Below, piece by piece: positions 36,340-48,399 of a stretch of 64,000 nucleotides of DNA. The stretch spans positions 8,029,274 through 8,093,273 of the forward strand of contig JAQFVV010000018.1 in the NCBI GenBank assembly GCA_028023455.1, in the 5' to 3' direction. How positions within the stretch are numbered: the first letter of the stretch is position 1; each line of letters begins with the position of its first letter. This DNA is from Epiperipatus broadwayi (lineage: Eukaryota; Onychophora; Udeonychophora; Euonychophora; Peripatidae). The notes below the pieces were generated by a model that was given only the letters and a program-made list of their open reading frames with translations, searched no databases and had not been told where the DNA came from. A program made the position numbers and the translations under genes.

Positions 36340-36379
36340 CCTCACTGACGAAGGCCACAAGCTAGAAACTAGTCTGGGG
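36340..36379 (+). ncRNA. Hammerhead ribozyme motif, first direct copy
   Basis: Stem I CCTCA (36340-36344) with TGGGG (36375-36379). The core is CTGACGA (36345-36351), which differs only at the variable position 7. Stem II is GGC/GCT, GAA 36365-36367, stem III ACTAGT (36368-36373), cleavage after C36374. Confidence 0.72.
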
Positions 36380-36795
36380 ATATTGGATGAGTGGGCATTA
36401 GATAGAGATTTTATGCACAAGCCTTCTGGCATCCATTGATTACTCTGTTTAGCACAGGTGGCAATACTGTATGGAGAGTTTTGCTCTGTTTATCAACAAT
36501 TAATGTGCTAGTATAGAAGATGTGATCATGTGATGCTTAGTGGTTTAACACCAATCCTGCCTAATAGGATAGTGGTTGCTATGGTTGTAAAAGAGCCAAA
36601 GACACCAAAATGTATGGATGCTGAACTGAGTTCAGACCCATATGACTATATAAGCTATTGAGCTTAGATTGAAAATATTTTTTGTGTTTTCAATTTCATT
36701 CTCATAGTATTGTAGTTAAGTAGAGATAAAAGGTGGTTGCTAGAGGGTTGTATTACATCCTAAGATCTAGATGCAGTGCTCTCAGATCCAAAGCT

Positions 36796-36835
36796 CCTCA
36801 CTGATGAAGGCCACAAGCCAGAAACTAGTCTGGGG
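36796..36835 (+). ncRNA. Hammerhead ribozyme motif, second direct copy
   Basis: Same fold as the copy 456 nt upstream, with the standard core CTGATGA (36801-36807), stem II GGC/GCC, GAA 36821-36823, stem III ACTAGT and cleavage after C36830. A transcript through both copies would release a 456-nt monomer. Confidence 0.75.
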
Positions 36836-37009
36836 ATATTGGATGAGTAGGCATTAGATAGGGATTTTATGCACAAGCCTTCTGGCATCCATTGATTACT
36901 CTGTTTAGCACAGGTGGCAATACTGTATGGAGAGTTTTGCTATGTTTATCAACAATTAATGTGCTAGTATAGGAGCTGTGATCATGTGATGCTTAATAAT
37001 TTATAGTAT

Positions 37010-38739
37010 GTTTACTAACTTTATTCAATTATATAATACCTAACTATTAAAGATATAAATAAATTAAAGATAATAGTAATTTTTAAAATATGCTTTTAAA
37101 TATATAATTCCCTATTTCTATTTGTTGTAGTATTAAATATAATGATTACCTTTGACAAAGATACACAGCACTAAAGATGTATTAAGATTGTATTTAATGT
37201 TTTCAATATTTTTTTGAGAATATTTTTTTATTATTATCTTTGGTTTAATATATTTTAGTGGTGAACTTATTATGATTTAAAGATAATAAAGAATATAAAG
37301 CTTTAATGGCTTTACATTTTTGCAAAAGTACAAATAAAAAAGATTCTTTGAGATTATAGTGATTTTTCAAGATTGGCATTTATGAAATATCTAAAAAAAA
37401 ACTTAGTTTATTGCAGCTAAATATAGAATTTAATGATTTCTAATATATATGGTTGCTTGTAAAAACTTTAAGAAGTTGTACTTCAGATTTTTGCATATTT
37501 AAAATATAAACGTTAGATTCAGTACTCTTATATTCCATTTTTGACAATGTGTTTCAGGCAAATATTATTGTTATTACCAAATCATATAATTTCAAATGGC
37601 ATTTTAAGTTTTGAGTATTGCCTGGTTACATTATGTCAGAAATATTATCTAGGTAATTTATTGGAAAAATTCCCAGTTATATCTAAACGTTTACATATAT
37701 AAAAATAAAATGATATTCTATCTTTTTATAGTTTATAGGCATTTACATATCTCAGTGGGAGATAGTTACTTTCTTTCAATTGTATATAGGTAAATTATGA
37801 TTATTTATATTACATTTATTAAAATGGCAGGATATAATTTACACCTAAATTTTTTAATGGCTGTTAGCATCAAATCAAACTGTAAAAAAAAAAGTTAAAG
37901 TATTCTATTTAAAATTCTCTAATCAAAATTAAGTTTGAGAACTTCCACATAATTATTATTGAATGGAAGAATTTCTCATATTATTCCATAAATTCTTGGG
38001 ATAATAATTATTATCACATCCATTTGCTTAATAATTTTCTAGGTTTTGTCTTTAAAATGAAAAACAATAAGATACTGTGTTCTTTTTTAGTACATCAGTT
38101 AGGTTTATTTTAAGACAAAATAAGTTCGTGCATGTGAATAAATCCTAATTCTCTTTTATATTTGCAATCATAGCAAACATAACTAAATACAGCGATTATA
38201 ATTGAAGGCAGATGGTGTTAAACGTTTTTCAAGAGATAATCCAAATTGTAATTCAATTCTATGGATAATTTTTAAATAAATGAAGACTACATGAATCGAA
38301 AGAAGACTGGCTAATATTAAATATTAACATTATCAGAATGTTTGAAGTTAGAAGAAAATGTTTAAAAACTATTGATTTGTAAAGCCTGGATATAGATAGA
38401 CTTTACTATAATGATACATATCCCCCTTTTCAAATCAATTGCCTCTTCACATTTTCTTTTAAAATCAAAAATTCTAACAATGTCATAATATCCAGTATTA
38501 ATAATTAATATCTCTAACCTAATAAATAATTATGTAAATTTAAACTAGAAATTTAAAAAGTGTAATTTTTACCCTTAAAAATCATTAAGACTTAATAAAG
38601 AAATTAAAATGAGAAGGAATGTAAAAATACTTTTAAATGGCACATTCATAACACATTATAATTGTGAAATGATACAGATTAGTATAAAAAAACATATTAA
38701 ACAATATCTTCTTAATTAAAGGAAGTAAAGTTGTTCCAA
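37010..38739. other. AT-rich intergenic DNA
   Basis: About 1.7 kb with no gene, tandem repeat or recognisable mobile element. Confidence 0.5.
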
Positions 38740-40200
38740 AAATAGGAAGAAAAGATGGTGCTATTATTAAAAAGAAAAAAAGACTTCATAAAGTATGTGG
38801 AAGAATATTACACAAACTTTATATTAATAAAAACAACAACAGAACAACATATTTTTTACGATTATGAACAACTTTAAAATTTCAAATATTTTAAATAACA
38901 TGGAAGACATGCTATTATACATAAATAATGGAATTACTTATTTTTAAAAATTACGTGAAAAAAATAAGAAATTTGTTGGCAAAGCCATATACCAAATATG
39001 TAAATAATAAAGATATACCAAATAATTTAAAGAATATAATAATATTTATATTTTCTGTTAGTTTTATGCAAAATTATTAACAACTAATTTCATTTCAATT
39101 CAAACTAACCAAAATATGTATTTAAAAATAGTTATATTTTATTAGATTACATGCAAATATTAAAATAATTTATATAAAAAAGGCAATTGAATGTAAATTA
39201 TTTTACTTTAGATTTGCAAATTATGAAAAAAAAAACATCTATATTTCGCGAAAATTAAAACTTTAAAACATCAAGATATAAGATCAGAATATCGTTAAAT
39301 TCTGGAAAAGGTTTATCGAAATGTATCATCAATGAATAGGCTACATAGTGACTCTAAGAAGATTAATATTAAATAGAATGTAGGCAGAACATCTTTTCAA
39401 AACTTTTAACAAGTATTTTGAAAATTAAATGGAAAAATAACGAAATAAAAGTGGAGATTACTTGAAAAATCTATTTTTTTTTTTTTTTTTGCGTATTATA
39501 AAGTTTTTTGATGTTTTTGTTGTTGTTGTTGTTGTTGCAAATAATATTTTAAAGTTCCAAGAAATAGTACTAAACTATCAAATAAAAATAGAACATAGAA
39601 CTAAGAATAAAATCTTTTCAATAAAAGCAAAAGCACAGATAGTAATGAATTAAAAGTTAACAACTATAAATATTATGGTCAGATTATTAATACATTTTAA
39701 AATATAATGAATAAAATTAATATTATATTGAGCTTGGAAAAGAATGTTTGTGATTAAAATATTTTAATCATAAAACAAAATACTTCTTTGTGCTTGAAAA
39801 AGATTTTTAATAAATGTGTCTTACCAGTACTTAATTATAAGTTTAACATTTGAACTCTATATAGAAGGGCAACACTAAACTTAAGATTAAAAAAATATGG
39901 ACAAATAAATAGTGAAATATTTGGCTGAGAAAAAAATAGACAATACTGACTTTACTAAAAGAATTAAGAGACCAAAATAGAGATGAGCTGGATATGTCTC
40001 TAAAAAGATAACAAGAAATAAACAACTAAAATCTTCAACTAAATATCAAAATATTGTAAAAGTTCTAAAAAAATATGTTTAAAATGAATAGACAAAAAAT
40101 TAGCTTAGATTATCAGAAGAAAAAATGCTATGAACTAGAGAAAACTGAATTAAAAATAGAGCCATCATACAGGAAATTGGCAATAACTGATGATGTAAAT
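38740..40200 (+). pseudogene. Heavily decayed RTE-like LINE
   Basis: It aligns in pieces with the better copy at 48.4-50.3 kb. One pair is 38975-39040 with 49080-49150 (the 'ggcaaa...tatataccaaat' segment). Another is 39660-39890 with 49770-49990, the region encoding the RTE-type 'LK.KV....VLPVL.Y' stretch. A third is 39960-40020 with 50105-50160. Many stops and indels, plus a T run and (GTT)n at 39470-39540. It is a remnant only. Confidence 0.6.
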
Positions 40201-40335
40201 GCAATGGTATTATGATATCTGATATATCAATACCCACTAATCTAACTTTCCACTATCCAAAAAAAAATATTAAACTAAAATAAATATTCAAAAATATTAC
40301 CAAATTCACCACTTCTTTCATTTTATTGTGATATC

Positions 40336-40690
40336 TTATATAAATGCAATTTATCTACTCTACTTTGAACACTTTTTACCAAAAAAAACTTTTTATGGTA
40401 CATATAAGTACGCACAATCTTACTTTTCAACTGTGCTGCAGTCTTCTTCAGAGCTATGATATAATGAAACAAAATAAAATACATAACTATATAAATAATA
40501 ATAAGGAAACAAAATAAAATACATAACTATTTATATACTCATGTATTTTATTTTATTTCATTATATCATAGCTCTGAAGAAGACTGCAGTACAGTCAAAA
40601 CATAAGATTGTATATATATATGTGTGTGCAATAAAAAGTGTTTTTGCTAAAAAGTGTTCAAAGTAGAGTGGATAAATTGCATTTATATAA
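40336..40690. mobile_element. Foldback element with hammerhead-like hairpins in both arms
   Basis: Arms of about 150 bp (40336-40497 and 40524-40690) are inverted repeats with outer ends TTATATAAATGC/GCATTTATATAA. Each arm has CTGAAGA (minus strand 40451-40445; plus 40574-40580), an extra A, a GACTG/CAGTY stem and then GAAA (left arm) or AAAA (right arm). This is close to a hammerhead core and stem II but one base too long. No target duplication was found. Confidence 0.65.
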
Positions 40691-40699
40691 AAATAAAAA

Positions 40700-42340
40700 A
40701 TTATAAACAAAACAAAATTTTTAATATTTTAATTAACATTTAAATTGCTAGGCAGCATATACTTTTTTTTTTGCATTTTGTTAGTATCAATTTTCATCAA
40801 TCTATTATTTATGTAAATATGTATATATATATTTCGTTTTAATATACATAATCAAATCGCTTGAGTATAGTTTTGTTTTTTAATTTACATTATTAAAAGA
40901 ATTCTAACTGACATTTGTATTATTTTATATTTAAATTTCTTATAAAGTTATGGAAGATAGAAAAAAAGACTACTGCTAAATTAAACCGAAACAAACAAAA
41001 ACAATTGTTTTCAACACATTAAAAATTCTAAAGTTCAGTCATGCAATAAATAGAAAATAAAAAATCAGTAACAACAATAACTTTCAGCTAAAAAACAGTG
41101 ATTGTTTTAAAACATCTCGGTTTAATTTTAAAATATATAAAAAAATTCTGTATTTTTATTAAATATTAGAAATGTATGTACTATCTGGATTTAGATGTAT
41201 GTAGATTTATATGTATATATAGTACTGAAAAAAAGTTCGAATTATTATTCTCTGTACAAGATATATGTCGGGAATCTTAGAAAAAATATAGCCGATATTA
41301 TGTCTCTATTGTGTAATTTTAACCAGTTTTAATGAAAATATTTTAATACCAAAGTAAACTTTGACTCATCATTTCTCAAGATACTCAGATGATTGATTCA
41401 GATAAATTTATGATTATTCACTGAAATGTCTATAAAGTACAGTCAGATTTTATAAACCAAAACATTTCACATATCCTCTCACATTTCAACATTAATCTAG
41501 TTACCTGTAGTGAGAATTGAACTAATAGTTCAACATTTCAATTTTAAAACATTTATTTAATGTCATGAATTAATAAAGTGGGCTTGTTTCAAGTTTACAA
41601 AGGAAAAAATTATAAAAAATCATATGGAAACTTTCCGAATATATACATATGGGTGTGTGCGTGTGTGTGTGAAATAAGTAATGGGAACAATGACGTTATT
41701 GTTACCGGGTTTTTTTTATAATGCTATAATAATAAAAAATATTGAAATATTTGTGAATTAATTACAATTTTAAACTTAAACAAATTATTATGGAGTCATA
41801 ACAAATCTATGAAATACCTTTTTGAAATTGAAATTGCATTTATATTTATTAAGGTTGGGACAAATCAAACAGCAGCAGTTCTGAATTTTTGTGATAACTT
41901 AATAATCACTGCTTCTGGTTTAATGTTACGTCAAGTTGAAAATATTTTGTAAAAATAATTACAGTACAAATGATTAAATACACTATGGCATTATGTAATT
42001 TGATTTCTATTTTGAAAAAAATAGAATAGAAGATACTTAATATTTATATTTAAAAAATCAAACAATTAGTGAGTTTTAATTTAAAGAAGCACTTTTCATT
42101 TAATTTTTCAAAGGCATTCTGTAGACTGATCTGTGAACTACTGACATTTTCAAGTTTTTTTGTAACTAATAAATCAATACATACATTAATCCGAGCTTTG
42201 AGTGTGAAATGGCCACAAATAGTGGTCAAGAAGCAGAGAAAAGGCAATTTAAATCTGTAGCAGAGGAGCATTATCACGAAATTCCATGCCAAACTTATTG
42301 GAGAATTAGGCAAGTTAAATTAATTAACTACAAAGTAACA
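40700..42340. other. AT-rich intergenic DNA
   Basis: No gene seen. The overlapping opposite-strand frames at 42050-42313 and 42069-42260 are short and unsupported. Confidence 0.45.
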
Positions 42341-42357
42341 CTTTGAATGAGAGAGAT

Positions 42358-42541
<184 letters not shown>

Positions 42542-42559
42542 GAAAACAAAGTAAATATC

Positions 42560-43435
42560 AATGCTATTCAAGTGATCATTTTTAAAATACTTAAATCACT
42601 ATGTCTTATTAACAATATAAGATGCATACGTCAATATTGAATTAATGTAAACAAGTACACAGTCATGTTAATATATTTGTTAATTTGATTTAAAAAATAG
42701 TAATAATAAATAAATTACACAGGTTAATTATTTAAAAATTAATAGAAAACATTTTTTATAAAATATCAAGAATAAATGTACTTATCATTTTATTTTTGAT
42801 AATTAATTTTATCAAAATGAAGAACATGATAATCAAATCTATTATATAGTTATTTTAAAATAGAACAGAATAAAACTTGCTCTTGGTAAAACCAACAGAA
42901 ATTTGTTTTTTTAAGATTCACGAGGAAATAAAATATCTTTGTGATATTTCTGAATAGAAAGAAGTTTTAAAGAAAACAAACAGAGCAAAACTTATGTTCT
43001 CTCTCATCAGTTATGATTCTAATAAACTAGAGAAATTAAATAAAATGTCAAACCTATCTCACATTACTATGGACATAATGTAGTAATCATTATATTAGAA
43101 ATAAAATTACTTGAAGCATCACTCTCATATCAAAACGAGTTCCAAAAAAGATAACATCTGACCAGGGAAAAAAGAATAAAAACGAGTTATGCAATTAATA
43201 ATAAAACAAAATATTATAATACAAGCAATAACATTATTTCGTTATTTTTTTTTTGTTCATAACAAAATATAATTGTAGATAAATAACTTTTTTAAAATTG
43301 CATTTCATCTTGATTTAATAATTAATTAATAAATAAATAAACTAATTTTCAGAAAAGTATTTAAAGTCATAAAATAAATATACACTTGTTATATGTAAGC
43401 TTGACATAAAATATTAAGTATAAACATTATTTACT
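42560..43435. other. AT-rich DNA
   Basis: Nothing identified. A 12-base match (ACAGAGCAAAAC, near 42980) to the retrozyme-like element is too short to call. Confidence 0.4.
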
Positions 43436-43469
43436 TGCATTATATATATATATATAAACGTTTTTTTTT

Positions 43470-43605
43470 TCAAATCCGTGATTGTAGCGACTCTACAACC
43501 GTCTTTCCACCTTTATCGCCCAATGGATGACTTGTGTGATCAAATCGAAATGTCGGTATATCATTATTTAAATTTTTTAACACGGATGAACCCGCAAAAT
43601 ATGTT
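43470..43605 (+). mobile_element. PLE family 2 solo 3' tail
   Basis: It matches 24412-24540 (downstream of the GIY-YIG frame) nearly base for base, ending in 'gatgaacccgcaaaatatgt'. It includes a GACTTG...CAAATC hairpin followed by GAAA, which is perfect GACTTG/CAAGTC in the other copy. It is flanked by AT microsatellites on both sides, so it is a severely 5'-truncated insertion. Confidence 0.8.
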
Positions 43606-43679
43606 TTTTATATATGAAACAACATATATATATATATATAATTCGTATTTATTAAAATAAATATGAATAAATATAAGAC

Positions 43680-44509
43680 TAACTCATCTACAAATATCAA
43701 TTTTAATACATATTCTTAAAGTATAGCAATGTGAGTAAAATAAAAATATTTCATGAAATTGGAAAATCATATAATTCTATAAAAGCAATAAATATGTGAT
43801 TTCTTTATAATGTAGTTATTAAAGAATGCATTGATAATGTCATATCAAATGCCATATTGCCATATTACAGGATAGAGATCTAAACATTTCATAAATAAGT
43901 GGATTTATTACTCCATTAAAATCTGCAATGGCTATAGTGCAATTTAGTAACATTCAGACTACAAGTGGTATCTTATACTGCACATAAGTTATGTATTTGT
44001 TTATATAGTTATCACTTCAATTTTATTTTTTAAGCATTATTTACAATAAATGTTAAATTAATTGTACAAAAATTTTTAAAACTATATCCAGAAAATGAAA
44101 TATCATTATTACTGTTTAATTGGATTCAATTGATAGTCATATAATCAATGATTTTAATAAAACAAATTTTCTACTTAAGATTGTTATCAGTTGGTTACAA
44201 TACATTTTATTATATGTATTTTAAAATATAACAAAAAAAGTTATAGTTTGAAAAAGATGAAAAAATTACAGCCAAGTCTAAAATATAAGCAATATGAGAC
44301 ACCAGTAGACATGAACTAAATTCAGACTAAATTTGATTTTTGAAAAATAGTAAGGTATTTAGTTGGATATCTGTTCAATTTTGAAAATAATATAAAATTA
44401 AGGCATTTGAAAATTTAACAAGAACTGTCCATATACTAGTTGTAGTTTTAGTTAAGATAACATACATTTTATGACACAATGTATACCAGTCACAGTAAGT
44501 TATTAGTGA

Positions 44510-44549
<40 letters not shown>

Positions 44550-46214
44550 TTGTGTGGGTTGTGTGTGTGTGTTAAATAGTAATCAGAAAATGAATACAAA
44601 AATATTTTATGAAATGACAGTACAAAATATTTTAAGGCATAATATAGAATAGTTAATTTGGAAAGATTTTTCCAGTATTTCTGCCCAAATTTAAAATGTA
44701 ATATTATCTAAATGAATGCATTATTTATAGCAAATAAACATGAAACATGTATGATGGATAATTGAAAAATATGATTGAAGTGATATGTGTTGTGGTGTAT
44801 AACTAATAATAACAATTGTCTTATCAAATATAAATGAACTTGATCAATGAGATATAAATTTTATTTCCAAATCACAAAAATAGAATTTGAAGTTTAAAAT
44901 ATAATAGAAATTTTTCAAATTAAAAAAATACATAATATTTTTTGAAGATTGAATAAAATTTTGAGTTATGTCTATATCAGGTATTTATTTATTATTATTG
45001 GTTAGTTATTTTGTAATTATTACTTTATCTTTCTTATTGCATTGCCAAATCCAGATAATATTAATATCATTTGCATTCTTTATTATTTTTACAATGCTTT
45101 TTACAACCCACTATTGTTCATGCATATTTGTTCATATATATTGTTCATGTATATTTGTATTGTATTTGTTATAGTTCTAAGATGATTGCTGGGGCAGTTG
45201 AAACCATCAATAGTGAGTTATAAAAAGCATTGTAAAAGTAATAAAGAATGTAAATGATAATATTATATTTTATAATTAATTATTGAGCAATTTTATATTA
45301 ATTTATTGTGTACATTTTTGGAATAAAGTTATCTTGTTATCTTTTACTTGAGAATTCCCTTTTTCATTCAACTTTTTATTTATTTTATTTTGATTTGATA
45401 AATATTTATAAGTACCAATTATTCTGATGGATTATGACATAATTGTATCATGTTCTTTATTTATTATAATCAACATAATAACTGAAATTTGCCTCATGAC
45501 TTGAATTTCTGATATACTTATTATAAGGGCTAAGATAATGAGGGTAGAGAGAAAGTATGTATATAGATTGGATAAATGTTTTGATTTACATAGCTGCCAC
45601 AAATGTATAAATATTGGAAGTTTGGATAAATAAATATAGTTTAAATGCAGATTAATGAGTGAATCAAAAAATATTTATTTATAGATAGATTCTCAGCCAT
45701 CATATATAATTTCTTAATGCAACTCTATACATAAAATTAACTTCCTAATGTGGGCATTCAGCAAACTTTCATATACCCCTATCATTACAATATATATAAT
45801 TTTAACATCACAATAATTATATGTTTAAAAAATCCAAGGTTAATATTAATTGAACTTATTTTTTCTAACAATTTTGTTTTAATTTTATTTAGGAATACTT
45901 TCAAATTTCATTTAAAAGTTTTGCATATTTTTGCTTTTATTTAAAATATGGAAGTTTAATCTACATAAGGATAATTCTATCTTGATAAAATTATGTAATT
46001 AAAAGCATTATCTGAGAAGAGGGATAAAGTATTTGTGGAAAATCAGGTTTTTTTAAATAAGTTTTTAAATTTTCTAATAAAAAAACTTGAAAGTAATTTT
46101 ATTAGAAATAAATCATAATACATGTTTTTGAAAAATTGTAAGATTATTTTGTGTATGCTATAATTTGTAACTAGAATTATAAATATTTAGTTGCTAATAT
46201 ATATAAATATATAT
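43680..46214. other. AT-rich DNA with a (TA)n(TG)n run
   Basis: 44509-44575 is a compound TA/TG microsatellite. No gene is supported. Frames at 44968-45174 and 45750-45944 are hydrophobic because of AT-rich composition. Confidence 0.45.
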
Positions 46215-48342
46215 TGTAACGATATATAGATATGTCGTTACATTAATTTAAAAGAAAAACAAAGTTCGCAAATAAAAATAAATGTATTAAAAATCTATAA
46301 AAAAACTAGACGCTAAAATTAAAATGTTGTTAAATATATATATTCGCACAGATGCTAAACTTTAAAAATATTTTTTTTATATATATAAATAAAAAAAGGT
46401 ATTTGAACATATTTTTTTTTTTTTTTGATAAAAAAATACAAGAGTTAAATATTAAAACATTTAATATAAGTTAAAATAAAAACAGGTATTAATTAATTCC
46501 TGAAATCTATAAATGGAAATGATTGTTTATTATTTGAAAAACAAGCTAGCCCTCAAGGCTCTTATGTAATTAAAGGGTCAGATGGAAATTAGATAAAAGA
46601 AATTAGCTGGACCAATAGAAGCACCAAGCCTTGGCTCGGACCCTAACGAAAGTGATGGATTGGTGACATTTGTTGTTTGAATCCGTGTGGATAATATAAA
46701 AAGGAGAAATATTGAGTATTGGGCAGTTCCAGCTGTTTGTTGTGAGAGATGGGGTAGGACGCACATACCTCACTCTCTCTCTATTTTTAAAAATGAACTG
46801 ATTGAGATACCGAAAGGAACCAGCTAATGCCACCTCCAGAACATTATCTTCTAAACGAGAAGTCACGGGAATATAAAACAAGAACCTGGACTCTGCTACT
46901 GTAAGCTATCGACAATGAACTTAAAAAATTTTTTTAAATAATTAAGAACTTTCGTGAAAGCAATTTAAATGTTAAAATGGAGTTTCTATTTGACCTTTAA
47001 GTTTAAAATCAATTGATGTTTAATTTTATATGTTTGTTATTGATAAAAAAATCATTTCCATTTATTTTAATTGTATAAATTATTTATTGTTTAAATTTTA
47101 AATGTATGAAATTTAAGTTGTTTATAGACGCTTGCATGGATTCGTTTGCGGTTAATTATATTTTGGTTTTCATATTTGATCAAAATATATAGACATTCGA
47201 TAAATAATGATACCTTATGGTGAGTATCTAAAATGTATTTATTCGGATGTCTTTTAAGTTATTGGTGACAACGCAAGTATCTTATGGTGAATACTATTGG
47301 GTTACTTATAAGTTTCCCTCTGCGATTGTCGGTATCAATAATTTTGTATTTTGATCGTTTATGCTTATTTTGAAATGTTTTTGACCGTGGAATCTATGTA
47401 ATCGATCTATACCCAACATTTTAAAACAAATTGTATAAAAGTTATCTGTGCGAACATATCTAAATGATAAATTTAAGTCGGGCGTGAACGGCTATATAGT
47501 TTTGTAAGGTTATATTAAGGAGGGTAATCTTAGGTTATTTGTTTCGTGGTTGAATTGGCTCAATGGTTTCGATATATTTATGTAGGTAGTAAATGTAGCA
47601 GGAGATCCGCCACGTGCAGGATTACATATATACGCCGCACACCCTCTGTTGCCTATGGAATTGGATAGTAAGACGCAAGACGCAATCCATTCCTATGGAG
47701 TTTTATGTTTATTGTTCTACTCGCCATCAGAAGTAGCATTCCTGGTGGTGGAGAGCAACAATGTCTTCTCACTATACTGTTCAGATGTGCATTCCTGAAC
47801 AGTATAGTCTATTTAGTGCCGTTGTATTTTCATGCTACATTGAATACATAAGTGTATCGGATGGTTGGCGTCAGTTTGACTTTGAATTTTTAGCCTAGGG
47901 TTAAATAAGGGAAGAATATTGTCTTTTCAAATGCAGATCTATGTAGCCTATTCATACCCGACCCTCTAAATAAAATATTAAACATTATAGAAAGCTATTT
48001 TAAATGTAAAATTAAAAGTTAATATAAAAATCTAAATGTTAAACTTATTCCTCGGGTTTAGAATGATTTTATATGTGCGTAAATAAATATTTTTCTGTGT
48101 TAATTTCTGGCAGTGGCTTTTATTATTTTTTTATATTTATATCTAAATTTATAGATTTTTATCTCTGCGTCTCCACTGAGCTAGTGACAATGGGCTAACG
48201 ATCTAAATATGTAAATAAAGTGGAATCCTAACAGCGCGTATCTGCCTACTTTATAAATTTTTCTAGGCTCAAATGCCTAGATGGCGCCCTTGGTAGTGCG
48301 GTGCGGTGCGATGCGATCTCCCACTTCATTTGGATCGTTATA
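46215..48342 (-). repeat. LTR-like repeat, copy 3, inverted and older
   Basis: Reverse-complement match to 2131-4180 over its full length, but clearly more diverged (by eye about 15-20 percent with indels). It starts TGTAACGATATA and ends ATCGTTATA. It defines the family's unit length of about 2.1 kb and shows that it is dispersed, not just locally duplicated. The frames at 46578-46881 lie inside it. Confidence 0.8.
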
Positions 48343-48399
48343 ATATATATAATATTATCAAGTGATATAGTGATCATCTATTACTGAGATGTAAGATAC

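Larger units (their letters stand above)
35832..37009. mobile_element. Retrozyme-like hammerhead element, inverted unit plus direct units, 15-bp target duplication
   Basis: A perfect 15-bp direct repeat AATAATTTATAGTAT (35832-35846 and 36995-37009) flanks an 1148-bp insertion. It holds one inverted unit (about 35848-36304), then in the forward sense a partial unit (36305-36374), a full 456-nt unit (36375-36830) and a partial unit (36831-36994). Unit borders are set at the predicted hammerhead cleavage sites. There is no reading frame of note. Such non-coding, ribozyme-bearing tandem units fit the retrozymes described in plants and animals; the inverted unit is a PLE-like habit. A decayed relative is at 8340-9330. 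Confidence 0.85.

Noticed and set aside
42975-43030. Another hammerhead (CTGATGAG on the minus strand near 43010)
   Set aside because: No partner GAAA or stem II at the right distance. The nearby 12-base match to the retrozyme-like element is too short.
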